Part shown: positions 36,358-44,136 of the stretch, piece by piece
Layout: each line of letters starts with the position of its first letter
How positions within the stretch are numbered: position 1 is the first letter of the stretch
Source of the DNA: Acetivibrio sp. MSJd-27
GTDB lineage: Bacteria > Bacillota > Clostridia > UMGS1840 > HGM11507
Length of the DNA stretch: 64,000 nt
Direction: 5' to 3'
Assembly: GCF_018918095.1 (NCBI RefSeq)
Contig: NZ_JAHLPV010000006.1
Coordinates: 1 to 64,000 of the forward strand
Notes under the pieces: model-generated
Seen by the model: only the letters and a program-made list of their open reading frames with translations
The model's database searches: none
Told to the model about the DNA's origin: nothing
Made by a program: the position numbers and the translations under genes

Positions 36358-38484
36358 ATGGATTATAAAAACGTTGATGTAAAGGATATATTCGCCACTC
36401 ATGTTTTTGACGACAGGGTTATGAAGGAAAGGCTGCCGAAAAATATTTATTCTTCTTTAAAGAAAACAATACTTTTGGGCAAACCTTTGGAACCAGAGGT
36501 GGCAAATGTGGTTGCCAACGCTATGAAAAATTGGGCGGTGGAAAAAGGAGCAACCCATTATACCCATTGGTTTCAGCCTTTAAATGGTGTAACGGCCGAG
36601 AAACACGACGCTTTTTTGATGCCAACGGCTGACGGCGGCGTGATAGATGAACTTTCAGGCAAAAAACTGGTAAAAGGTGAATCGGATGCGTCTTCCTTTC
36701 CATCTGGAGGAGTGCGCGCAACCTTTGAAGCAAGAGGTTATACTGTTTGGGATTGTACCTCTCCTGCGTTTTTAAAAGAAGATAAGGCAGGTCTCACCCT
36801 CTGCATTCCAACTGCTTTTTATTCCTATACAGGGGTTGCTCTTGACAAAAAAACGCCGTTGCTTCGTTCTATGGAAGCGGTTTCTTCTCAAGCGCTGCGG
36901 GTTTTGCGCGCATTGGGAAACACCTCGTCGAAAAAGGTTCTCACCTGTGTTGGTGCAGAACAGGAATATTTCTTGATTGATAAGGCATGCTATGCAAAGC
37001 GCAAGGATTTGATCTTTACAGGGAGAACTCTTTTTGGTTCTATGCCTCCAAAGGGCCAGGAGATGGAAGATCATTATTACGGCGCTTTAAAAGAGCGGGT
37101 TGCAATGTTTATGAAGGAACTGGATGTGGAACTCTGGAAAGTGGGGGTGACCGCAAAAACAAAGCACAATGAAGTTGCGCCTGCCCAGCATGAACTCGCG
37201 CCGATTTATGCTTCCAATAATATTGCCGCAGATCATAACCAACTGATTATGGAAACCTTGAAAAAAGTGGCGAGCCACCATGATTTTGTAGCGTTGCTTC
37301 ACGAAAAACCTTTTCAGGGAATCAATGGATCCGGCAAACATAATAATTGGTCCTTGGAGACGGATGACGGCTTCTGTTTGTTTGATCCGGGAGATACTCC
37401 ACAACATAATGCGCAGTTTCTGGTATTTTTGAGTGCTGTGATCAAGGCGGTGGATGAATATGCTGATTTGGTTCGGGCATCGGCGGCAAATGCCGGAAAT
37501 GATTGCCGTTTAGGCGGACATGAGGCTCCTCCCAGCATTATTTCAATTTACCTTGGAGAAGAGCTGGCAGAAATATTGCGTCGAATTGAGGAAAAAGATC
37601 CGGAGGATTCCAAAGCAGGAAATTCTGGAGTGATCGAAATAGGCGTATCTACCTTGCCCAAAATTCCTGTAGATTCCACGGATAGAAATCGCACTTCACC
37701 TTTTGCGTTTACAGGAAATAAGTTCGAATTCCGTATGGTTGGTTCCAGCGCGTCTATATCCGGTCCTAATATCATACTGAACACTATTGTGGCGGAAGCG
37801 TTAAGTCAGATTGCAGACCGTCTGGAAAAGGCGGAAAACGTTCAAAAAGAAGTCAACCGTGTGGTTCGTGACATTGTGAAAAATCATAAACAGATTATTT
37901 TTGACGGCAACGGTTATTCCGGCGATTGGGTGAAAGAGGCAGAAAGCAGAGGACTTCCCAATATCACAAATACGGTTGACGCATTGATGGCTTACAAAGT
38001 GGAAAAAAATATCCGGGTTCTGGAGCGGTTTGGCGTTATGAGCCGTGTGGAGTCTGATGCCCGTTATGAAATATATACAGACATTTATATCAAGCAAATT
38101 AATATCGAAGCTCTCACCATGATCGAAATTGCAAGAAGAGAGATTTTACCTGCTGTTATGCGTTTTGCAAAAGAGATCGCTGTATCATTAAATGAGATGA
38201 AAAGCACCGGGCTTGATTTAAATATGGAAGAACAGGAGAAACTATTAAAGAAAGCAAATAGCTTGATGAATCTGTTCAGCAGCCAGATTGAGGTTCTGGA
38301 GAAGGAAACCGAATTTGCAAAGAACGTTGTCAGCGGTACCTATGAAACGGCATGCGCATACCGTGACAAGGTAGCGACTGCTATGGAGGCTTTGCGGAAA
38401 ACAGGTGATGAACTGGAGAAGATTGTATCAAAGGATATCTGGCCGTTGCCGACTTATTCAGATATGCTGTTTTATATTGATTAA
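36358..38484 (+). CDS. glnN: type III glutamine synthetase
   Basis: The 708-residue enzyme makes glutamine from glutamate and ammonia. It is much longer than GSI (~440-470) and shows GSIII-specific segments: MKNWAVEKGATHYTHWFQPL near the start, SSFPSGGVRATFEARGYT, GAEQEYFLID, and KHNEVAPAQHELAP for catalysis. ATG 36358 follows GGGGGAAAAGGAG. It is monocistronic or followed by the Asp23 gene after 14 bp. Confidence 0.96.
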   Translation: MDYKNVDVKDIFATHVFDDRVMKERLPKNIYSSLKKTILLGKPLEPEVANVVANAMKNWAVEKGATHYTHWFQPLNGVTAEKHDAFLMPTADGGVIDELSGKKLVKGESDASSFPSGGVRATFEARGYTVWDCTSPAFLKEDKAGLTLCIPTAFYSYTGVALDKKTPLLRSMEAVSSQALRVLRALGNTSSKKVLTCVGAEQEYFLIDKACYAKRKDLIFTGRTLFGSMPPKGQEMEDHYYGALKERVAMFMKELDVELWKVGVTAKTKHNEVAPAQHELAPIYASNNIAADHNQLIMETLKKVASHHDFVALLHEKPFQGINGSGKHNNWSLETDDGFCLFDPGDTPQHNAQFLVFLSAVIKAVDEYADLVRASAANAGNDCRLGGHEAPPSIISIYLGEELAEILRRIEEKDPEDSKAGNSGVIEIGVSTLPKIPVDSTDRNRTSPFAFTGNKFEFRMVGSSASISGPNIILNTIVAEALSQIADRLEKAENVQKEVNRVVRDIVKNHKQIIFDGNGYSGDWVKEAESRGLPNITNTVDALMAYKVEKNIRVLERFGVMSRVESDARYEIYTDIYIKQINIEALTMIEIARREILPAVMRFAKEIAVSLNEMKSTGLDLNMEEQEKLLKKANSLMNLFSSQIEVLEKETEFAKNVVSGTYETACAYRDKVATAMEALRKTGDELEKIVSKDIWPLPTYSDMLFYID

Positions 38485-38498
38485 AAGGAGTGAGCTGT

Positions 38499-38867
38499 GT
38501 GGAAAAGAAGAATTTAGATCAGTTTATTGCGGAGAGCGGAAATGTAAATGTGGCACAAAATGTAATCGCAGCTATGGTAGAAAAGGCGACTCTTGAAGTA
38601 CCTGGCGTTCATTCTATGACGCTGGAAAGATCCGTAGGCTTTCTAAATAAGAGTGCAAAGAAGGTAAGCGGTGTCAAGGTTATGTTTGAAGGAAAAACCG
38701 AGCTTTCCTTGGAGATCAGTGTTGTTTTGGATTATGGAAGCAATGTCATTTCCGTTTCTACAGCGGTTCAGGAAAAAGTAAAAGATGCAATTGAAAATAT
38801 GATCGGTATCAAAGTAAAAAATATTGACGTTCTTGTCGAGGAAATATATGTCGAGGAAACTGAATAA
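38499..38867 (+). CDS. Asp23/Gls24 family envelope stress protein
   Basis: The 122-residue protein of the Asp23 family begins with the family-like NVAQNVIAAMVEKATLEVPGV (split here for length) and ends with VKNIDVLVEEIYVEE. Such proteins associate with the membrane. GTG 38499 is the likely start, behind AAAGGAG; an in-frame GTG at 38490 overlaps that site. It precedes nusB, the classical position of this family in Firmicutes. Confidence 0.9.
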   Translation: MEKKNLDQFIAESGNVNVAQNVIAAMVEKATLEVPGVHSMTLERSVGFLNKSAKKVSGVKVMFEGKTELSLEISVVLDYGSNVISVSTAVQEKVKDAIENMIGIKVKNIDVLVEEIYVEETE

Positions 38868-38892
38868 ACCCTTTTTTAGGGTTTATTTTTTT
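38863..38892 (+). terminator. terminator after the Asp23 gene
   Basis: A 9-bp stem (38863-38871 with 38879-38887) incorporating the TAA stop is followed by a T run. It separates the Asp23 gene from nusB. Confidence 0.75.
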
Positions 38893-38942
38893 CGTAAAAT
38901 GCTGTATAATATACAGAGTGAATTAGGAAGCGGAGGATCATT

Positions 38943-39356
38943 ATGGGCAGAAGAAAATTAAGGGAATATGCCTTCTATATTATTTTTAGCCTGCCGTTTA
39001 CCAAGTATACGGCGAAAGAAGCGCTTAACAATATCAACTCAGTGATTGATAAGGACGAGCTGGAACCGGAGAATCTTAAGTACATTGAACAGACTGTTTT
39101 GGGTGTGGAAGAAAATTTGGAAAAAATCGACTCAATCATTGAAACTTATTCGAAAGGTTATCGTCTGGAGCGGATATCGCGTGCTGCGCTTGCTGCAATG
39201 CGTCTCTCAATCTATGAAATCCTTTTTCAGAAGGATGTGCCTGAAAATGTTTCAATCAATGAAGCGGTTGAAATTATAAAACAATTTGATTCAGAGGAGT
39301 CGAAGAAATTTTCCAATGGGATCTTAGGTTCTTTTGTCCGGGGAAGAGAAGGATAA
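38943..39356 (+). CDS. nusB: transcription antitermination factor NusB
   Basis: The 137-residue all-helical RNA-binding protein works in rRNA antitermination. It begins GRRKLREYAFYIIFS, has RLERISRAALAAMRLSIYEILF and ends VSINEAVEIIKQFDSEESKKFSNGILG (conserved NusB segments). ATG 38943 follows GCGGAGG. It leads the nusB-to-recN gene run. Confidence 0.95.
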   Translation: MGRRKLREYAFYIIFSLPFTKYTAKEALNNINSVIDKDELEPENLKYIEQTVLGVEENLEKIDSIIETYSKGYRLERISRAALAAMRLSIYEILFQKDVPENVSINEAVEIIKQFDSEESKKFSNGILGSFVRGREG

Positions 39357-40276
39357 TGGCACTTCATCTGGGAATCGACACAAGTGCCTATACCACATCG
39401 ATAGCGCTTTATAATGATGAGAAGAATACATATGTGCAGGAAAGAAAAGTATTAGCGGTAAAATCAGGCGACCGCGGTCTTCGGCAGAGTGAAGCGGTTT
39501 TTCAACACAATAAAAATCTGCCTGAACTTTTGGAGTCTTTCCGTGGAAACCTTCAAACGATTTCTTCCGTCAATGTAAGCGCTTGGCCAAGAAGGCTAGA
39601 AGGCTCTTATATGCCGGTTTTCACTGTCGGAACGGGCTACGGGAAGGCAATTGCCGCATCTCTTAATATCCCTTTTCAAACATTTTCCCATCAAGAAGGT
39701 CATGTGATGGCCGCTTTATACGGAACGGAAGAAGTTTCAGTTCCTTTTCTGGCCCTTCATCTTTCTGGTGGAACGACGGAATTACTAAAGGTTCACAGAC
39801 AATGCGGCGGAATGCATATTGAAAAGATCGGCGGGACATTGGACTTGAATTTTGGACAGCTTATTGACCGGATTGGTGTTTCCTTGGGGTATCCGTTTCC
39901 TTGCGGAAAACATATGGATAACGCAGGAGAAATCTCTGCAGATTGTAAAAAAATTCGTGTAAAAATGTCAGAGGATCTCCAATTTAATATATCAGGCTTG
40001 GAGAATAAAATTTCGGCTTTGCCCCCGGGACAACAGGTGTCGGTTCTGTTTCGGACAATTGGTGAACTCACAAAAGATTGGGTGAATGCAGCGCAAAGAA
40101 AATATGGAATAAGGCAGGTTGTCATTTCTGGCGGTGTGGCTGCAAATTCTATCATTCGGAAGCTTCTGGAAGAAGAGCACATTCACTTCGCGTCTCTGGA
40201 ATTATCCTCTGACAACGCTGTAGGTCTCAGTATGCTGGGAGCTCAAATAGAAAGGCGGCAATCATGCAGATCATAA
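39356..40276 (+). CDS. TsaD/Kae1-like paralogue (M22 family)
   Basis: The 306-residue ASKHA-fold protein keeps the TsaD metal ligands: H112 and H116 in SHQEGH and the aspartate in SSDNAVGLSMLG, plus the nucleotide loop LSGGTTELLKV and ISGGVAANS. Sequence between them diverges from canonical TsaD (no long N-terminal ASCDDT), so this is probably the clostridial paralogue that accompanies nusB and xseA, with the true tsaD elsewhere. The ATG overlaps the nusB stop (TAATG). Role uncertain: t6A-related or otherwise. Confidence 0.82.
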   Translation: MALHLGIDTSAYTTSIALYNDEKNTYVQERKVLAVKSGDRGLRQSEAVFQHNKNLPELLESFRGNLQTISSVNVSAWPRRLEGSYMPVFTVGTGYGKAIAASLNIPFQTFSHQEGHVMAALYGTEEVSVPFLALHLSGGTTELLKVHRQCGGMHIEKIGGTLDLNFGQLIDRIGVSLGYPFPCGKHMDNAGEISADCKKIRVKMSEDLQFNISGLENKISALPPGQQVSVLFRTIGELTKDWVNAAQRKYGIRQVVISGGVAANSIIRKLLEEEHIHFASLELSSDNAVGLSMLGAQIERRQSCRS

Positions 40277-41463
40277 CAGTATCACAATTGAATAAATACA
40301 TTAAAACGCTGCTGGACTATGATGAACTTTTAAATAATGTATATATAAAGGGGGAGCTTTCCAACTTTAAACTGCATTATGCTTCTGGGCATTGCTATAT
40401 GACGTTGAAAGATGAGGGCGGTGTTGTAAAAGCGGTTATGTTCCGAAGCGCTGCCTCCAAATTAAAATTTGCACCGGAAAACGGCATGAAGGTGATCGTC
40501 AATGCACGGGTATCTGTCTATGAAAGGGACGGTGTTTATCAGCTCTATATCAACGAGATGCAGCCAGACGGTATAGGTGCTCTTCATATCCGATACAATC
40601 AATTGAAGGATCAATTGGACAAGGAGGGGCTGTTTGACAAACGGTTAAAAAAAGGGATCCCGAAATATCCTGAAAAAATCGGCATTATAACTTCCCCGAC
40701 AGGTGCGGCGATTCGGGATATTCTGAATGTTATTTCCCGCCGCTATCCCATATGCCAAGTTTACATTTTTCCCGCTCAGGTACAGGGCGAAGAAGCAAAA
40801 TATACGATTGTGGAAGGGCTTTTGTACTTTAATAAAGTACAGAAAGTGGATACAATTATAGCGGGCAGAGGCGGAGGTTCTATCGAGGATTTATGGTGTT
40901 TCAATGAGGAGATGGTGGCAAGGGCGATTTTTGATTCTGAAATTCCGGTGATCTCTGCAGTAGGGCATGAGACAGATTTTACGATTGCAGATTTCACTGC
41001 GGACTTGAGGGCTCCCACGCCGTCTGCGGCGGCAGAGCTTGCGGTTCCTGATATCACAGAGCTAATTCAATATGTTTCAATCTCCCACGTGAGATTGATG
41101 AACGCTTTGAAAAGTTCTGTCGATGTGAAAAAGGCGAAGCTGAAGCATGCCGCAGAAAATCGTTTTTTGAGTCATCCAATGCTGTTAATAGAAGATAAAA
41201 TACAACGTCTCAGCGATTATTCTCTGAAAATGAGTTTATATTTTGAGAAAACACTGAAAGAAAAACAGCAAAATTTTATTCGTAATGTTTCGAAACTGGA
41301 TTCTCTCAGCCCTTTGCAGGTTTTAAAGAGAGGGTACTCTTTTGTGGAAAAAGAAGATGGACAGGTCATTGATAGTATTGCCAAAGTACATGAAAAGGAC
41401 ATTCTACATCTGTCCTTTCATGACGGAAAAGCAAAATGTGTCGTTCATGATATTGAGAAATGA
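40264..41463 (+). CDS. xseA: exodeoxyribonuclease VII large subunit
   Basis: The 399-residue subunit has an N-terminal OB fold (VSQLNKYIKTLLDYDELLNNVYIKGELSNFK in pieces) and the catalytic core with GIITSPTGAAIRDI, GRGGGSIEDLWCFNEE and SAVGHETDFTIADF. It degrades single-stranded DNA together with XseB. It overlaps the previous gene by 13 bp. Confidence 0.96.
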   Translation: MQIITVSQLNKYIKTLLDYDELLNNVYIKGELSNFKLHYASGHCYMTLKDEGGVVKAVMFRSAASKLKFAPENGMKVIVNARVSVYERDGVYQLYINEMQPDGIGALHIRYNQLKDQLDKEGLFDKRLKKGIPKYPEKIGIITSPTGAAIRDILNVISRRYPICQVYIFPAQVQGEEAKYTIVEGLLYFNKVQKVDTIIAGRGGGSIEDLWCFNEEMVARAIFDSEIPVISAVGHETDFTIADFTADLRAPTPSAAAELAVPDITELIQYVSISHVRLMNALKSSVDVKKAKLKHAAENRFLSHPMLLIEDKIQRLSDYSLKMSLYFEKTLKEKQQNFIRNVSKLDSLSPLQVLKRGYSFVEKEDGQVIDSIAKVHEKDILHLSFHDGKAKCVVHDIEK

Positions 41464-41473
41464 GGGAGAGAAT

Positions 41474-41710
41474 ATGTCTGTAAAAAAAGTCACCTTTGAG
41501 GAAGGAATGGAGGAATTGGAATCCATTGTAGCTAAACTGGAACGGGGAGAGGCTGCCCTGGATGAATCCATCACTTTGTTTGAGCGCGGAGTTGCTTTGA
41601 CAAAAGAAATGCAAAAAATGCTGGAAACGGCTGAAAAAAAAGTGAAGCTGTTGGTGAAAGACGGAGATGCGATAGAAGAGACAGATTTTCCGGAAGGATC
41701 CGGAGTATAA
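41474..41710 (+). CDS. xseB: exodeoxyribonuclease VII small subunit
   Basis: The 78-residue helical subunit has TFEEGMEELESIVAKLERGE and LDESITLFERGVAL, diagnostic of XseB. ATG 41474 has a GGGAGAG site. It is ten bases after xseA. Confidence 0.95.
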   Translation: MSVKKVTFEEGMEELESIVAKLERGEAALDESITLFERGVALTKEMQKMLETAEKKVKLLVKDGDAIEETDFPEGSGV

Positions 41711-41725
41711 GAACGGAGTTTTATT

Positions 41726-42607
41726 ATGGATATGCAAACATTTCAATCGGAATGGCAGACGAAACGGGCTAAAATTGATCGATATCTTCAAAGCGATCTG
41801 AAAAGAGAAGAATGCTATTACAGCACAGTTTACAAGGCTATGAATTACAGTGTACAAAGCGGCGGAAAACGCATTCGCCCGGTTCTTCTGATGGCATGTT
41901 ATGAGCTGTTTTCCGATAATACGGAAGAAACCTTGCCTTTTTGTGCGGCGATGGAGTATATTCATACCTACTCCCTGATTCATGATGATCTGCCCTGTAT
42001 GGATGATGATGAACTCAGGAGAGGAAATCCTACCTGTCATGTGAAATTTGGCGAAGCAATGGCTGTTTTGGCAGGGGATGCATTGCTTAACAGAGCTTAT
42101 GAGAAAATTTTTTCTTCCTCTCATCCGAGAGCGATGAAAGCGGGAGAAATCATTTCTTTCTATGCTGGCAGCGAAGGCATGATCGGCGGTCAAGTTATCG
42201 ATATGGAAAGTGAAGGAAAGGAAATTTCCGCTGAGAAATTGGAAAAATTGCAGGAATTGAAAACCAGCGCATTGCTTTCTGCATCCTGCGGAGCCGGTGC
42301 TGTACTCGGCGGGGCAGATGAAAAAGAGACAGCACATCTGAGAGAGTTTGGTAAACTGCTGGGTCTTGCTTTCCAGATACAAGATGATATTTTGGATGTA
42401 ACATCCACAAGCAGTGAACTGGGAAAACCGGTTGGCAGCGATGAGAAAAATCATAAAACTACTTACGTTTCTCTGTTTGGATTAGAAAAATGTCAAAATT
42501 TGAATCAGCAGCTGACGGAGCAAGCTATAAAAAGCCTGGATCTTTTTAAAGAGAGAGCGGATTTTTTAAAGGAACTAGCCTTATGGCTGTTAAACAGGAA
42601 AAAATAA
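41726..42607 (+). CDS. ispA: (2E,6E)-farnesyl diphosphate synthase
   Basis: The 293-residue prenyltransferase has the first aspartate-rich motif DDLPCMDDDELRRG and the second DDILDVT. It makes short-chain prenyl diphosphates from IPP and DMAPP. In OLE-bearing Firmicutes this gene sits directly upstream of the OLE RNA. Here a DUF212 gene comes between. Confidence 0.95.
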   Translation: MDMQTFQSEWQTKRAKIDRYLQSDLKREECYYSTVYKAMNYSVQSGGKRIRPVLLMACYELFSDNTEETLPFCAAMEYIHTYSLIHDDLPCMDDDELRRGNPTCHVKFGEAMAVLAGDALLNRAYEKIFSSSHPRAMKAGEIISFYAGSEGMIGGQVIDMESEGKEISAEKLEKLQELKTSALLSASCGAGAVLGGADEKETAHLREFGKLLGLAFQIQDDILDVTSTSSELGKPVGSDEKNHKTTYVSLFGLEKCQNLNQQLTEQAIKSLDLFKERADFLKELALWLLNRKK

Positions 42608-42638
42608 CGGGTGATTTTATCCCGGGTGAGGATAATAA

Positions 42639-43088
42639 ATGAAGTATATCATTGAATTTTTTTCAAATTCTATATTGATGGCGGTACTTTTGAGTTGGTT
42701 CACTGCCCAGGCATTAAAGGTTGTTTTTGTTTTGATAACGAACCGTAAGTTTGATTTGCAGAGATTTGTAGGCTCAGGCGGCATGCCAAGTTCACATTCT
42801 TCGTTGGTTATGACTTTGGTTGTTATGGTTGCCAGAGCAGATGGAATCTCATCCACGACGTTTGCCCTCGCTTTGGCATTTGCGGTTATTGTTATGTATG
42901 ATGCAATGGGAGTCCGCAGAGCAGCCGGAGAGCAGGCGAAAACCATAAATATGATTGTAGAAGAATGGCTTCCTGATTCTGATATGCTGATGGAAGACCG
43001 TTTAAAGGAACTGATTGGGCATACACCTTTGCAGGTATTGATGGGGGCAATTTTGGGTATTGCAATCGGTCTTGTCTTTCCTTTATAG
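42639..43088 (+). CDS. divergent PAP2 family protein (DUF212)
   Basis: The 149-residue membrane protein has the DUF212 pattern: WFTAQALKV, RFVGSGGMPSSHSSLVM (a degenerate phosphatase PSSHS motif), DAMGVRRAAGEQA and the end IGHTPLQVLMGAILGIAIG. Four TM helices are predicted. The function is unknown; relatives are linked to lipid or acid phosphatase folds. It is inserted between ispA and the OLE element, 31 bp after ispA. Confidence 0.88.
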   Translation: MKYIIEFFSNSILMAVLLSWFTAQALKVVFVLITNRKFDLQRFVGSGGMPSSHSSLVMTLVVMVARADGISSTTFALALAFAVIVMYDAMGVRRAAGEQAKTINMIVEEWLPDSDMLMEDRLKELIGHTPLQVLMGAILGIAIGLVFPL

Positions 43089-43155
43089 CTGTTGAAAAAA
43101 CTTGCAATTTTCAGTGCAGAGAGGCCATTTGTTAAAAAATAGGAAGTGCAGGCGG

Positions 43156-43184
43156 TTGCTTTTCATTAGACAATATGGTATAAT
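43156..43184 (+). promoter_or_regulatory. promoter upstream of a short hairpin-terminator unit
   Basis: TTGCTT (43156-43161), a 17-bp spacer and TATAAT (43179-43184) with an upstream TGG. The predicted start is near 43191, directly before two hairpins. Confidence 0.55.
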
Positions 43185-43190
43185 AAAATC

Positions 43191-43240
43191 AAATTGAAAA
43201 GATAGAAATCTTTTCAATTGCTTGCAAAGCAAGCTTTTTG
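43191..43240 (+). ncRNA. candidate ~50-nt transcript: perfect hairpin plus terminator
   Basis: AATTGAAAAGAT (43192-43203) pairs perfectly with ATCTTTTCAATT (43208-43219) and is followed at once by GCTTGC/GCAAGC (43220-43225 with 43229-43234) and five Ts. With the promoter just ahead this looks like a complete small-RNA unit, or simply the terminator region of the upstream operon. Confidence 0.35.
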
Positions 43241-43289
43241 TATTTATAAAATGCAAAAATGATTTTGATTACACCGAAAATACTGCTGT

Positions 43290-43345
43290 GTTGTCAAACA
43301 TGACAACGGCGCGAACGTTTTCGCGCACTCAAAACTTCGTTTTGA
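43290..43345 (+). repeat. three adjacent perfect 7-bp hairpins before OLE
   Basis: GTTGTCA/TGACAAC (43290-43296 with 43301-43307), GCGCGAA/TTCGCGC (43309-43315 with 43320-43326) and TCAAAAC/GTTTTGA (43329-43335 with 43339-43345) follow one another with 1-2 base gaps. The third overlaps the -35 area of the OLE promoter. Confidence 0.6.
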
Positions 43346-43356
43346 CGGCAGATTTA

Positions 43357-43365
43357 TGGTATAAT
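43357..43365 (+). promoter_or_regulatory. extended -10 promoter of the OLE RNA
   Basis: TGGTATAAT (hexamer 43360-43365) lies 12 bases before the closing stem of the RNA, the right distance for initiation at its 5' end. The -35 region is poor, suggesting dependence on the extended -10 or on an activator. Confidence 0.6.
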
Positions 43366-43377
43366 AAATTGTAAATT

Positions 43378-43976
43378 AGACGGTGCAGTATTCTAGTCGG
43401 CTGATTCGATTTCGAAGGCGGGCCTAAAAATCCGCTGTCGGGCATATCGATGAAGTTCCTGGTGTCCGCTTTGGACGCCCAGTCTGGGGTGGATGCTGGG
43501 AGTTAAGGTTGCGGGGCGTTTCGCAATGGCATGTGAAGTTCGTACCTGCTTCCGTGGAGACTTAAGCTTGTGGCCTTTCTCTTCTGTGCCTTTGGGCGCA
43601 AGGAGGAGGCTACGACTTAGGATAAGAACCTACTATGCGGTGTTTCTGCTGTGAGTAGAGTAGCCTGCCTTGAAGTGGATATGGGGGACGTGAGATCAGA
43701 TTTCTGCCTAGAGGCCTATAGGCAGAGGTTATCGCTCATTGAAACCATGTTTGCAAAAGAGGCTAAGATTCGATGAAAGTCGTTGAGGAAATCTTCTAGA
43801 CTGTTTTATAAGTAATTTGTGGATTGCAGTGTGGACTAAGTGGTGATCAAGTTTTGCATCAGGCGACTATGCAAAAAAGGGTTTAATGGGGAACCACCGC
43901 TACGGCAACGGGCGGCACTCTTTTAGGAAATCTTACTTGACCTAAGCCACAAACTTTACACAAATTATCACCGTCT
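43378..43976 (+). ncRNA. ole: OLE RNA (ornate, large, extremophilic RNA)
   Basis: A ~600-nt, G+C-richer, protein-free element lies between the ispA/DUF212 genes and an OapA-type membrane protein gene followed by dxs, the characteristic OLE neighbourhood. Its ends pair: TAGACGGTG (43377-43385) with CACCGTCTA (43969-43977), a perfect 9-bp closing stem. Internal hairpins include GGTGTCC/GGACGCC (43461-43467 with 43473-43479) and CTGCCTA/TAGGCAG (43704-43710 with 43719-43725). No ORF of note is present. OLE RNA binds OapA at the membrane and in Halalkalibacterium affects tolerance to cold, short-chain alcohols and Mg2+. Identification rests on context, length and structure; I could not run a covariance model. 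Confidence 0.87.
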
Positions 43977-43995
43977 ACTTTTTATTATCTGATTC

Positions 43996-44068
43996 AATAA
44001 GGGGCATTCCCTATCATTCATTCAATCAGCAGGAGATAGAACTCCTGCTGAAAAAGAAAGCGATTCAC
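43996..44068 (+). repeat. dispersed structured repeat, copy B
   Basis: This copy resembles 10937-11010: AATAAGGGGCATTCCCT, then hairpin CAGCAGGAG/CTCCTGCTG (9 bp, perfect) and GAAAAAGAAAGCG. Relative to copy A, arm positions change with pairing kept. It sits between the OLE closing stem and the oapA ribosome site, so it would be in the oapA leader. Confidence 0.6.
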
Positions 44069-44136
44069 CGCCGCACACAGAAGCGGAGAGCCAGAAAAGA
44101 TATTATTTCATTATAAATTTGAAGAGGTGGGACTGG

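Noticed and set aside
41366-42454. 362-codon open frame on the minus strand across xseA end, xseB and ispA
   Set aside because: It lies wholly antisense to well-supported genes and its translation is rich in Phe, His, Cys and Ser without any domain, the usual sign of a shadow frame.
43378-43976. Group II intron or retron explanation for the gene-free structured element
   Set aside because: No reverse transcriptase or intron ORF is present and the neighbours ispA, oapA and dxs fit OLE RNA better.
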